A stretch of DNA of 14,108 nt from an uncultured Collinsella sp. (GCA_900548495.1 URKT01000055.1:1-14108), one strand, 5' to 3'; positions 1-7,813 are shown, counted from the first letter of the stretch. Translations and numbers: made by a program. Notes: generated by a model not told the origin, from the letters alone.

Positions 1-47
1 GAGATCTGCGCATGTCTCGTGGGCTCGGAGATGTGTATAAGAGACAG
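1..47. other. Illumina Nextera adapter (not genomic)
   Basis: The parts of an i7 tagmentation adapter appear in order: GAGAT at 1-5 (end of the P7 flow-cell oligo), an 8-base index CTGCGCAT at 6-13, GTCTCGTGGGCTCGG at 14-28, and the 19-base Tn5 mosaic end at 29-47. Genomic sequence starts at 48. Any translation through this block, such as the peptide starting MGSEMCIRDR at 19, is artificial. The same adapter with the same index appears reversed at the other end of the window. Confidence 0.98.
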
Positions 48-606
48 GTACAAGCCGCGCAACGAGGGCCACTTTGCGCTCGCCGCGCCGTGCTACTGTC
101 ACTTTACGAGTCCCATCCGCCGCTACCCCGATCTGGTGGTGCACCGCGTGCTCAAACTGCAGTTGGCCTATGAGCGGCTTGGCGGCAAGGACGCCTTGGT
201 CCGTACGCCGCGGCTGATCGGCAAGGGGCGCGAGTCGCTGCCACGCATTCTGCCGCAGATCTGCCGCGCATGCAGCGATGCCGAGCGCGCGGCAGATGCC
301 GCCAGCCATGCGACGCAAAAGATCAAGATTGCCCAGTACTATGAGGACCGTCTGGGCGAGCGCTATGCCGGAACCGTCTCGTGGGTTAGCAGCATGGGCC
401 TCTTTGTGCGCTTGGACCTAACGCAGGTCGAAGGCTTGGTTTCGATCAAGAGCCTGGGCAACGAGTGGTTCGAGTTTGACGAGGACGCGCTTACGCTGAC
501 GGGCGCCGACACGGGGACTCGCTATGAACTGGGTCAGCGCGTGATTGTCGAGGTCTCGCGCGTCAATACCACGCGTGGGCACTTGGACTTTAAGCTTATC
601 CATTAG
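48..606 (+). CDS. rnr: Ribonuclease R, C-terminal part (5' end cut by adapter)
   Basis: This is the last 185 residues of an RNase II/R-family 3'-5' exoribonuclease, which degrades structured RNA and, with tmRNA/SmpB, defective mRNAs. The first part carries the end of the RNB catalytic domain, recognised by GHFALA followed by HFTSPIRRYPDLVVHR, a hallmark block of the family. The last ~85 residues form an S1 RNA-binding domain (YAGTVSWVSSMGLFVRL through GHLDFKLIH). The catalytic aspartates lie upstream and are missing because the contig ends, not because the gene is broken. No lysine-rich tail follows the S1 domain, unlike E. coli RNase R. The stop TAG is at 604-606. Its functional partner smpB lies about 8.5 kb downstream in the same orientation. 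RNase II is a less likely alternative. Confidence 0.93.
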
Positions 607-635
607 CCAAATCCCGACTCATGGTGGGGGAGCGG

Positions 636-660
636 AGGGCGGCCTTTCGGGACCGCCCTT
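636..660 (+). terminator. Probable terminator after rnr
   Basis: A 7-bp GC stem (AGGGCGG at 636-642 pairing with CCGCCCT at 653-659) encloses a loop containing TTTCGG, 30 nt after the rnr stop. The U-tract is poor (TTCGCATTT), so it is a weak rho-independent terminator or a 3'-end stabilising hairpin. Confidence 0.6.
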
Positions 661-714
661 CGCATTTGAATCATGGCTACCTTGCCGTCTGCTCGGCCGC
701 CCGCTTACCTGCTA

Positions 715-764
715 TTTGAGAGGTAAAACCTACCAAAATAAACCTGTCCCTTTTGGCAGGTTTA
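715..764. promoter_or_regulatory. Inverted half-site array upstream of the recombinase (putative recombination site/operator)
   Basis: The motif AAACCTRYC occurs at 726-734 (+), 740-748 (+) and 755-763 (-). The last two make a 26-bp dyad at 739-764 with 8-bp perfect arms (TAAACCTG and CAGGTTTA), equal to two 12-bp halves around a 2-bp centre. That is the size and geometry of Hin/Gin-type crossover sites. The first and third copies also form an inverted repeat with 12 of 13 matches (726-738 against 751-763). A second dyad at 715-737 has 10-bp arms with 8 matches. The array ends 18 bp before the recombinase ATG, so it could be a res/hix-like site, an autoregulatory operator, or both. The function is inferred. 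Confidence 0.55.
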
Positions 765-782
765 CAAGAAAGCGGGGATGAG

Positions 783-1388
783 ATGGCGACGGTGTACGGT
801 TATGCGCGGGTGAGTTCGCGCGATCAGAACCTGAATCGGCAGCTGGATGCGCTGGGCGCCTATGGCGTGGGCTCGGCGAATATTTATGCCGACCATGCGA
901 GCGGCAAGGACTTCGATCGACCGCGTTATCGCGAGCTGCTGCACGTCCTGGGAGACGGGGACGTGCTGGTGGTGCTTTCTATCGACCGACTTGGCCGTAA
1001 TTACTCCGAGATTCTTGAGGAATGGCGACGCATTACCAAGGAGCTCGGGGTTGCCATTGTGGTGTTGGACATGCCATTGCTTGACACGCGCGCTAGGGCC
1101 AGCGGCGCGCCGGATGTGACCAACGTCCTGATTGCCGATATTGTGCTGCAACTGCTGAGCTACGTGGCGCAGGTGGAGCGCGAGAATATCCATCGGCGCC
1201 AAGCGGAGGGAATTGCAGCGGCGCGGGCGCGAGGGGTCCGTTTCGGTCGACCTCGCAAGCCGTGCCCTCCTCAGTTTGAGCTGGTGCGCGATAGCTATGA
1301 GGCAGGCGATATTACCCGCAGCCAGGCAGCAAAGTGCCTGGGCGTGTGCGTGGGGACGTTCGATCGCTGGATGCGCGAGGCGGGATAG
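783..1388 (+). CDS. Small serine recombinase (resolvase/invertase family)
   Basis: This 201-residue protein cuts and rejoins DNA through a 5'-phosphoserine link. The N-terminal catalytic domain (about 1-140) shows Y7-A-R9-V-S11 with nucleophile Ser11, followed by RDQN, then D68, R69 and R72 in LSIDRLGRN. These match the active-site residues of gamma-delta resolvase and Hin at equivalent spacing. An arm helix (QVERENIHRRQAEGIAAARARG) leads to a GRPRKP linker and a C-terminal helix-turn-helix (about 166-198, ending GTFDRWMREAG). The size fits simple resolvases and invertases rather than large serine integrases. ATG at 783 is chosen because MATVYGYARVSS matches family N-termini and GGGG lies 5 bp upstream; an upstream in-frame TTG at 753 falls inside the half-site array. 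No Tn3-type transposase or invertible target gene is recognisable in the window, so its substrate is unknown. Confidence 0.9.
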   Translation: MATVYGYARVSSRDQNLNRQLDALGAYGVGSANIYADHASGKDFDRPRYRELLHVLGDGDVLVVLSIDRLGRNYSEILEEWRRITKELGVAIVVLDMPLLDTRARASGAPDVTNVLIADIVLQLLSYVAQVERENIHRRQAEGIAAARARGVRFGRPRKPCPPQFELVRDSYEAGDITRSQAAKCLGVCVGTFDRWMREAG

Positions 1389-1492
1389 GGGTTTGCGTCG
1401 CTTTGTCGCTTCCTGTTGCGATTCAAATTTTGATACGGTAACGATGCCATTTGGGGCTACACTCGCTGATATTCAAAAAAGGAGGTTGGCCC

Positions 1493-2074
1493 TTGGCGCG
1501 CGTAAAACAGATAATCGGATGGACCGCGATCGTTCTGTTCGCTGCAACGCTGGCGGGCATCTGGGTGCTGACGGAGCAAAATGCGGTGGAGACGTCGTTG
1601 CTGAGCGAGTCTACCGCGCGTGTGGCGGAGGGCCAGGCTACGGGCGTTCAGGCTGTCGATGCCACGGGTGAAGCTCAGGCGGAGAACGGAATGACCGGGG
1701 GCACCGATTCGGCTGCCTCGAATGTCCGGTCTGGCCGACTTGCTTCCATTCGCATGTGGGTGGGCACAAACGTCCGTCGCGTTGCCCATACCGTAGAGTT
1801 TTTCTTCGTCGGATTGTTCGCCTCGGTGGTCGTGGTTTGCTTTTCCAGGCGTCCGTGGAGCGTATGCTCCCGTTGCGTGCCCGTATTGCTCTTTTGCGCC
1901 GCCTGCTCCGTTGGCGATCAGGTACATAAGATCTTTGTTCCCGGCAGACATTTCGACGTTATCGATTTAGGATTCGATGCTGCGGGCTATGTCACCGCCA
2001 TGCTGTTGGTATTGCTGGCAGCGGCGTTGGTGCGCCATGCGACTCGGCCGATCGGTGCCCATGCGAGGCGCTAG
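1493..2074 (+). CDS. VanZ-like integral membrane protein
   Basis: This 193-residue membrane protein starts at TTG 1493, chosen because an excellent AAAAAAGGAGG site (ending 1485) sits 7 nt upstream. An N-terminal membrane helix (about 7-25) is followed by a Ser/Thr/Ala/Gly-rich loop (about 30-85), then three further helices (about 101-117, 123-139, 160-180). VanZ-family signatures are RRVAHTVEFFFVGL (95-108) and GDQVHKIFVPGR followed by DVIDLGFDAAG (142-165). The usual DExHQ is DQVHK here, so the conserved Glu and Gln are replaced. VanZ of Tn1546 raises teicoplanin resistance, but most chromosomal homologues have no assigned role, and no van genes are nearby. Family assignment is good; function is open. 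Confidence 0.8.
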   Translation: MARVKQIIGWTAIVLFAATLAGIWVLTEQNAVETSLLSESTARVAEGQATGVQAVDATGEAQAENGMTGGTDSAASNVRSGRLASIRMWVGTNVRRVAHTVEFFFVGLFASVVVVCFSRRPWSVCSRCVPVLLFCAACSVGDQVHKIFVPGRHFDVIDLGFDAAGYVTAMLLVLLAAALVRHATRPIGAHARR

Positions 2075-2154
2075 CCGGTAACAAACCCGTTTCTGATAAT
2101 GCGACCTTGTTGAATTATTTTGTGTCGCGCGTATTTCCGAGCGGTCGGATTTGA

Positions 2155-2184
2155 GGGGCGAGCGGTAGAACGCTCGCCCTTTGT
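2155..2184 (+). terminator. Rho-independent terminator after the VanZ-like gene
   Basis: A perfect 9-bp stem (GGGCGAGCG at 2156-2164 and CGCTCGCCC at 2171-2179) has a 6-nt loop and an extra G-U pair, followed by TTTGTG. It separates the VanZ-like gene from the mur cluster. Confidence 0.75.
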
Positions 2185-2204
2185 GCGCCACGATGCGGCA
2201 CAAT

Positions 2205-2233
2205 GTACCGCAAAAGCTGTTTGTATACGGTAC
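2205..2233. promoter_or_regulatory. Candidate operator upstream of murR
   Basis: Perfect 6-bp inverted arms GTACCG (2205-2210) and CGGTAC (2228-2233) lie 46 bp before the murR ATG, with GTATAC inside (2223-2228). RpiR-type repressors usually autoregulate through palindromes in this position. I cannot identify a confident -35/-10 pair; CACAAT at 2199-2204 is a possible -10. Confidence 0.35.
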
Positions 2234-2278
2234 GAATCGTTCGTTGGTCTTTTATTCTTCTCAACGGAGGTGTTTGAG

Positions 2279-3130
2279 ATGGCAAACGGATTGCTTTTGC
2301 GGCTTCGCGAGCGTGAGCTCAGCGCGAGCCCGGCGGAACGCAATGTCATCGCATATGTAAGCGCTCATCCGCACGAGGTGGTCGGGCTGTCCGTCCGCGG
2401 TCTTGCCGATGTCACGTTCTCCTCGCCCTCGAGCATTTTGCGCTTTTGCAAGCGTTTGGGTTTTGCGGGCTACAAGGAGTTCCAGCGCGAACTGATTGCC
2501 GAGCTGGCGCTCTTAGGTGACAAGAAAGACGTTGCCCTCGAGGACATCTCCATGGATGACAGCGTCGAACGTATCGTGGGGAAGGTGATGAAAAGCAACG
2601 TGCGAACGATCGAGGCGACGGCGCGAACGCTCGATTACACCGTCTTGGAGCGATGCGCGGCCCGTCTTAAGCGGGCACGCGCGGTCAATCTGTTCGGTAT
2701 TGGTGCCTCTCGTTTGGTCGCACACGATCTGGCGCAAAAGCTCATGCGTGTCGACAAAGAGTGCCATCTGTACGACGACTGGCATGATCAGCTCTTGTGT
2801 GCCAAGAACATGCATGAGGGCGATATGGCAATCGCCTTTAGCTACTCGGGCTTGACGCAAGAGGTGCTGGACTGCACCGCCGAGGCTCAACGTCACAACT
2901 GTCCCGTCGTGGCCGTTACCAAAGTAGATGGATCATCCAAGCTTGCCACCATGGCCGATGCCGTGCTCGGCGTCGCCGCGAGTGAACCCTTGGTCCGCAG
3001 CGGTGCCATGGCTTCGCGTATGGCCCAGCTTATGGTTGTCGATGCCCTGTACGCTGCTTACGTTGCCAGCGACTACGAACGGGCGACGCATGTCATTAAG
3101 CAAAACTACATCGAGAAACAGGAAAGATGA
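2279..3130 (+). CDS. murR: RpiR/MurR-family transcriptional regulator
   Basis: This 283-residue sugar-phosphate-responsive regulator starts at ATG 2279 with GGAGG at 2266-2270. The N-terminal HTH_6 domain (about 1-77) includes GLADVTFSSPSSILRFCKRLGF and GYKEFQREL, typical of RpiR proteins. A C-terminal SIS domain (about 120-250) contains LFGIGASRLVAHDLAQKL and FSYSGLTQEVLDC, which bind phosphosugars. Location 10 bp upstream of murQ suggests it senses MurNAc-6-phosphate and controls the cluster, as MurR does in E. coli; this ligand is inferred from context. The same family also includes regulators of ribose, glucosamine and other sugars. Confidence 0.85.
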   Translation: MANGLLLRLRERELSASPAERNVIAYVSAHPHEVVGLSVRGLADVTFSSPSSILRFCKRLGFAGYKEFQRELIAELALLGDKKDVALEDISMDDSVERIVGKVMKSNVRTIEATARTLDYTVLERCAARLKRARAVNLFGIGASRLVAHDLAQKLMRVDKECHLYDDWHDQLLCAKNMHEGDMAIAFSYSGLTQEVLDCTAEAQRHNCPVVAVTKVDGSSKLATMADAVLGVAASEPLVRSGAMASRMAQLMVVDALYAAYVASDYERATHVIKQNYIEKQER

Positions 3131-3140
3131 GGTGAATGAA

Positions 3141-4064
<924 letters not shown>

Positions 4065-4121
4065 GTGCGCGGCGTGAGCTGATATGACATCCAGACGAGA
4101 TACCCAATACAAGGAGGAGTT

Positions 4122-5552
4122 ATGACGAACAAAGAGCTGGCTCAAAAGCTGCTGGACCTTTTGGGCGGTAAAGACAACGTGCTGGCAAACGCGGCGTGCA
4201 TGACGCGCCTGCGCGTGACCGTCAAAGACGCGGGCAACGTCGACACGGAGGGCATTAAGGCACTCGACGGCGTGATGGGCCTGGTCGAGGACGACACGAT
4301 GCAGATCGTGCTGGGTCCGGGCAAGGTGAATAAGGTGCTCGAGGAGTTCTCCAAGCTCACTGGCCTTGCGAAAGGCGTTGCCGACGAGAGCGTGGTTGAC
4401 GCTGCGGCCACAAACAAGGCCGCGCAGAAGGCCAAGTACGAGTCTAAGCCGGTTCAGGCCTTCCTCAAGAAGATTTCCAATGTCTTCGTCGCCCTGCTTC
4501 CCGGCATCATTGCGGCTGGCCTCATCAACGGTATCTGCAACGTCATTAACGTCTCGACGGCAGGCGCGCTTGCAGGCGAGTGGTGGTACCAGGGCATTCG
4601 TTCCATGGGCTGGGCCCTGTTTGCCTATCTGCCTATCTTGGTGGGCTATAACGCGGCACGTGAGTTTGGTGGTTCCGCTGCGCTGGGCGGCATCGCCGGC
4701 ATGATGTGCATCGCCAACAGTGCCATGCCCCTGCTTGCGCCTGGCGCGGCTGATCCTGCCACTGCCATTCTGCTGCCGCTCACCAATGCGCAGTACAACC
4801 CCGCAGCGGGCGGCATGATCGCGGCTCTCATCGCTGGCGCATTTTTTGCCTGGATGGAGCGTCAGATTCGCAAGGTTATGCCCAACGCACTCGACACGTT
4901 CTTGTCCCCGCTGCTGGTGCTCATCATCGGCGCCTTTGCTCTGATGCTCGTCATCCAGCCGGTAGGCGCATGGCTGACGACTGCCATCTTTAGCGTTTTG
5001 ACCTTTATCTTCGAGAAGCTGGGCGTCCTGGGCGGCTATATCCTGTCGGCAGGCTTCTTGCCGCTGGTGTCCGTCGGCCTGCACCAGGCGCTCACGCCGA
5101 TCCACGCTATGCTCAACGATCCCGACGGCGCTACCAAGGGTATCAATTACCTGCTTCCCATCCTTATGATGGCTGGCGGCGGCCAGGTCGGTGCCGGTTT
5201 GGCGCTGTACTTTAAGACCAAGAACGCCAAGCTCAAGAAGTACGTCGCAGAGTCCATTCCCGTTGGAATCCTGGGTGTGGGCGAGCCTCTGATGTATGCT
5301 GTTACGCTGCCGCTCGTTCGTCCGTTTGTGACGGCCTGCCTGGGTGCCGGATTTGGCGGCGCGCTCGCGGCGCTGCTTCACATCGGCACGGTTTCTCAGG
5401 GCGTTTCCGGTCTGTTTGGCCTGCTGATCGTCGTTCCTGGCCAGCAGCTCGGCTACGTTGCCGCTATGCTGCTTGCCTATGCCGCCGGCTTTGTCCTGAC
5501 GTGGTTCTTTGGCGTCGACGAGCAGAAGATCAACGAGTTCTTTGGCGAGTAG
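4122..5552 (+). CDS. murP: PTS EIIBC permease, MurP-like (MurNAc / MurNAc-GlcNAc uptake)
   Basis: This 476-residue protein imports and phosphorylates a sugar at the membrane. The EIIB domain (1-80) has the phospho-accepting Cys26 in ANAACMTRLR. A linker (about 81-110) leads to an EIIC domain of the glucose/sucrose superfamily (110-476) with about ten hydrophobic helices, VGLHQALTPIH (318-328) and GVGEPLMY (385-392), where Glu388 belongs to the sugar-binding motif. Length and EIIB-EIIC order match E. coli MurP. There is no EIIA domain or gene in the window, so it must borrow one elsewhere, as MurP proteins do. AAGGAGG lies 5 nt before ATG 4122. Substrate is inferred from murQ and mupG; a sucrose- or trehalose-type transporter is the alternative by sequence alone. 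Confidence 0.82.
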   Translation: MTNKELAQKLLDLLGGKDNVLANAACMTRLRVTVKDAGNVDTEGIKALDGVMGLVEDDTMQIVLGPGKVNKVLEEFSKLTGLAKGVADESVVDAAATNKAAQKAKYESKPVQAFLKKISNVFVALLPGIIAAGLINGICNVINVSTAGALAGEWWYQGIRSMGWALFAYLPILVGYNAAREFGGSAALGGIAGMMCIANSAMPLLAPGAADPATAILLPLTNAQYNPAAGGMIAALIAGAFFAWMERQIRKVMPNALDTFLSPLLVLIIGAFALMLVIQPVGAWLTTAIFSVLTFIFEKLGVLGGYILSAGFLPLVSVGLHQALTPIHAMLNDPDGATKGINYLLPILMMAGGGQVGAGLALYFKTKNAKLKKYVAESIPVGILGVGEPLMYAVTLPLVRPFVTACLGAGFGGALAALLHIGTVSQGVSGLFGLLIVVPGQQLGYVAAMLLAYAAGFVLTWFFGVDEQKINEFFGE

Positions 5553-5560
5553 TTTGATAT

Positions 5561-5587
5561 CGCGAGCCGTGTTGCTCGGGGCTCGCG
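5561..5587 (+). terminator. Hairpin just after murP
   Basis: A perfect 8-bp stem (CGCGAGCC at 5561-5568 and GGCTCGCG at 5580-5587) with an 11-nt loop begins 8 nt after the murP stop. No T-run follows, so it is more likely a 3'-end stabilising hairpin than a terminator. It is the first of two tandem hairpins here. Confidence 0.4.
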
Positions 5588-5619
5588 GCGCGCGGCAGAT
5601 TTCTTGATGCTATGGTTGT

Positions 5620-5653
5620 GCCGGCGGGGCTAACTGCTCCGCCGGCCTTTTTT
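5620..5653 (+). terminator. Intrinsic terminator between murP and mupG
   Basis: The stem GCCGGCGG (5620-5627) pairs perfectly with CCGCCGGC (5639-5646), extended by G-U and G-C pairs around a 7-nt loop. It is followed by CTTTTTT (5647-5653), a textbook rho-independent terminator. The last T is directly followed by the AAAGGAG ribosome site of mupG (5654-5660), so mupG mRNA must come from read-through or from an unrecognised promoter. Confidence 0.88.
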
Positions 5654-5669
5654 AAAGGAGCGTTGAAAC

Positions 5670-6722
5670 GTGAAAACGGGTATTTCGATTTATCTTTCCA
5701 GCCCTTTGCAGGATATTGAGCGGACGATTGAGCGTGGCGCCGCGGCGGGTGCGCGCTACGCGTTCACCTCGCTGCATATTCCCGAGGATGGGGGAGCGGC
5801 GTATGCCGATAAGGTCCGTCATGTGCTGTCGCTGCTTTCCGCCCGCGGCATTGCGCTCATTGCCGATGTGGGGCCTCGCACGTGCGATTTGCTCGGGCTT
5901 GAGCGCATTGAGGACCTGCGCGATCTGGGGTTGGAATACCTTCGTTTGGACTATGGCTTTAGCGCCCAACGGGTCGCGGAGCTGTCCGGTGTATTTCGCA
6001 TTGTGGTCAATGCATCGACAGTGAGTTCTGATGAAATCGCATCGTGGCGTGAGGCCGGTGCCGATGTGACTCGTTTTGCCGCCTGCCACAATTTTTACCC
6101 CAAGCCTTATACCGGTTTAGCTCTGGAGGACATTGCTCGGGTGAATCTTCGTCTTGCGGCGCTTGGATTCGAAATCATGGCTTTTGTGCCGGGTGATGCT
6201 AACGTTCGCGGGCCGGTATTCGAGGGACTGCCGACGGTCGAGGCGCAGCGCGGTCGCGCGTCAAAGGTTGCTCTCAATATGCTTGAGCTTGCACATGGCG
6301 CCGATTGCGACATTGTGTTGGTCGGCGACCCCGATCTATCCGATGCGGGCTGGGCGCAGTTTGCTCAAGTTTCCGCCGGATACGTGGACCTGCAATGTGA
6401 GCTTGAGCCCGGTTATGCCTATGTGCGCGGGCAGATTCATCACGACCGGCCCGACTCGAGTGTCCTCATCTTTAGGTCTCAGGAGTCACGTACGAAGCTT
6501 AAGCCGGATTCCGTGCCGACGGATGCCGGAGCCGGCCTGCCGCGAAAGGCGGGGTCGATCGCTGTGAGTAATAGCGGATATGGGCGCTACGAAGGCGAGC
6601 TTGAGATTGCGCGGGTCGATCTTCCCGGTGACGAGCGCATGAACGTTGCGGGCCATATCACGCCCGAGGCAATGGAGCTGCTGCCGTTCATCAAACGCGG
6701 ATTCGGGGTACGGTTCGTTTAG
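5670..6722 (+). CDS. mupG: DUF871 / MupG-type 6-phospho-N-acetylmuramidase
   Basis: This 350-residue protein starts at GTG 5670 with AAAGGAG ending 9 nt upstream. The start KTGISIYLSSP and the sequence DVGPRTCDLLGL and LRLDYGF fit the N-terminal TIM-barrel of the DUF871 family (about 1-230). HNFYPKPYTGL and the C-terminal half (about 240-350, YVRGQIHHDRPDSSV, ending FIKRGFGVRFV) fit its cyclophilin-like C-terminal domain. Staphylococcus aureus MupG of this family hydrolyses MurNAc-6-P-GlcNAc, the product of MurP import, into MurNAc-6-P and GlcNAc, and is encoded with murQ, murP and murR. The same four genes occur here in a different order (R-Q-P-G), which supports the assignment. Expression is separated from murP by a terminator. 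Specific activity here is inferred. Confidence 0.82.
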   Translation: MKTGISIYLSSPLQDIERTIERGAAAGARYAFTSLHIPEDGGAAYADKVRHVLSLLSARGIALIADVGPRTCDLLGLERIEDLRDLGLEYLRLDYGFSAQRVAELSGVFRIVVNASTVSSDEIASWREAGADVTRFAACHNFYPKPYTGLALEDIARVNLRLAALGFEIMAFVPGDANVRGPVFEGLPTVEAQRGRASKVALNMLELAHGADCDIVLVGDPDLSDAGWAQFAQVSAGYVDLQCELEPGYAYVRGQIHHDRPDSSVLIFRSQESRTKLKPDSVPTDAGAGLPRKAGSIAVSNSGYGRYEGELEIARVDLPGDERMNVAGHITPEAMELLPFIKRGFGVRFV

Positions 6723-6734
6723 CGTGTGACCCGT

Positions 6735-6750
6735 GGGCTACAATTGGCCC
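6735..6750 (+). promoter_or_regulatory. Possible promoter -10 with dyad, upstream of the ArsC-family gene
   Basis: TACAAT (6739-6744) is a good -10 hexamer flanked by GGGC (6735-6738) and GCCC (6747-6750) with CAATTG in the centre. No good -35 is visible at the expected distance. It lies 65 bp before the next ATG. Confidence 0.35.
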
Positions 6751-6814
6751 ATCATACGAAGGCGCCTCGTGTGGCGTGTGCCTGCGTTGGCCGATCTATA
6801 TTCGGAGGATTCCC

Positions 6815-7174
6815 ATGACCGTACTGTTTGTTGAATATCCCAAGTGCTCGACCTGTAAGAAGGCCAAGGCATGGCTGGACGAACATGGGGTTGAGTATAT
6901 CGACCGCGATATCGTTTTGGACAATCCCACGGCTGATGAGTTTGCGACCTGGATTGCTCGTTCGGGGCTGCCGGTGCGGCGTTTCTTTAATTCGTCGGGC
7001 ATGAAATATCGAGAGCTGGGCCTGAAGGCGCGTCTGGATGCGGGCATGACGGATCGGGAGTGCTACGAGCTGCTGGCGACCGACGGCATGCTGGTCAAGC
7101 GTCCGCTGCTGGTGGGCGACGACTTTGCGATTCCCGGCTTTAGGGAAGCGGCTTGGGCCGAGGCGTTACTGTAG
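6815..7174 (+). CDS. ArsC/Spx-family thioredoxin-fold protein
   Basis: This 119-residue cytoplasmic protein begins with the redox motif C11-S-T-C14-K-K of the ArsC/YffB/Spx family. FFNSSGMKYRELGLK (58-71) and TDGMLVKRPLLV (89-100) are the other family blocks. Length matches single-domain members. ATG 6815 has GGAGG 6 nt upstream. No arsenic resistance genes are adjacent, so a general thiol-redox role is as likely as arsenate reduction; Spx-type transcription regulators belong to the same fold. Hence no gene symbol. Confidence 0.87.
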   Translation: MTVLFVEYPKCSTCKKAKAWLDEHGVEYIDRDIVLDNPTADEFATWIARSGLPVRRFFNSSGMKYRELGLKARLDAGMTDRECYELLATDGMLVKRPLLVGDDFAIPGFREAAWAEALL

Positions 7175-7179
7175 CGGCT

Positions 7180-7229
7180 GCGGAAAGTGCGACCCGTTTT
7201 GAGTGCTCAGGGTGGGACGCACTTTCCGC
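7180..7229. repeat. 50-nt near-perfect palindrome after the ArsC-family gene (REP-like)
   Basis: Arms GCGGAAAGTGCG (7180-7191) and CGCACTTTCCGC (7218-7229) are perfect 12-bp inverted repeats. After one A-A mismatch, CCC pairs with GGG (7193-7195, 7214-7216), then four G-U pairs and TGAG/CTCA close the element around 7204/7205. It begins 5 nt after the ArsC-family stop and ends 18 nt before the stop of the convergent gene. No U-tract follows either side, which argues against a simple terminator. It may be an mRNA stabilising element or an REP-like repeat. Confidence 0.75.
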
Positions 7230-7246
7230 CGGCGGGCCTGCCTCAG

Positions 7247-7657
7247 TCAGTCCGCCAGCTGTGCCCATTCGTGCGGATCGTAGACCTTTACGTGCTTGTT
7301 GGGCTTGCCGCTCCAGTACTCCTCGTCCATAAAGGGCAGATATGCTTGAACGCCAGGGCAGATAAAGGGAATCCGCTGCTGTTGCAGTCGCTCGCGCTGA
7401 CGCTGCTCCAGGTGCGCCTCGGATATGACGGTCGGCATGCCGGACAGCTCGACGAGACTTGCCTGGATTCGCTTAAGGTCGGGGAGTCCCGCATGCCATG
7501 ACGTCCGCATGATCAAAAATGAGGCACGGCGGTAGTTTGCCTGCATCACCGTGATGGCGGGGCGCAGTGCGGGATGGATTTTGTTCCGTTCGGGCCAAGG
7601 GCCAGCAGTGATCTCGAGGCCCAGGGTCTCCCATAGGTAATCAAGCTCTTCGTCCAT
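7247..7657 (-). CDS. Small protein of a MarR-associated family, lacking the winged helix
   Basis: This 136-residue product starts at ATG 7657 with GAGG 4 nt upstream and ends at TGA 7249-7247. QRQRERLQQQRIPFICPGVQAYLPFMDEEY (about residues 84-113) resembles the block near RKRLIEQKIPFIVP..QLYLPF found in the N-terminal half of some MarR-annotated proteins of Firmicutes; this is from memory of the family, not a search. Those proteins continue into a winged-helix DNA-binding domain; here the protein stops about 28 residues after the block, next to the 7180-7229 palindrome. It could be a standalone domain or a truncated gene. The opposite-strand reading frame at 7187-7501 has no recognisable features. 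Confidence 0.6.
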   Translation of the reverse strand: MDEELDYLWETLGLEITAGPWPERNKIHPALRPAITVMQANYRRASFLIMRTSWHAGLPDLKRIQASLVELSGMPTVISEAHLEQRQRERLQQQRIPFICPGVQAYLPFMDEEYWSGKPNKHVKVYDPHEWAQLAD

Positions 7658-7813
7658 GGCGCCTCGATATCTACGCGATCATTGATACTTCGATTGTGTT
7701 GCCTGGTGCTATCGTTTTCGCGGTAGAATCTGCCAACGGTTGACGGCTACCGCTCGCGGCGTTTTGCCCTTCGTGTACAGCGGTCGGCTTCACAGGTCCT
7801 TCACGGGTTGGAC

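Noticed and set aside
753..782. TTG start extending the recombinase by 10 residues
   Set aside because: The extension lies in the half-site array, lacks a ribosome site and does not match family N-termini.
7180..7229. CRISPR or transposon terminal repeats
   Set aside because: There is a single palindrome with one centre, no spacers, no regular repetition and no transposase.
7187..7501. 104-aa plus-strand frame
   Set aside because: It starts inside the palindrome and is antisense to the minus-strand gene that has a family-like motif and a ribosome site.
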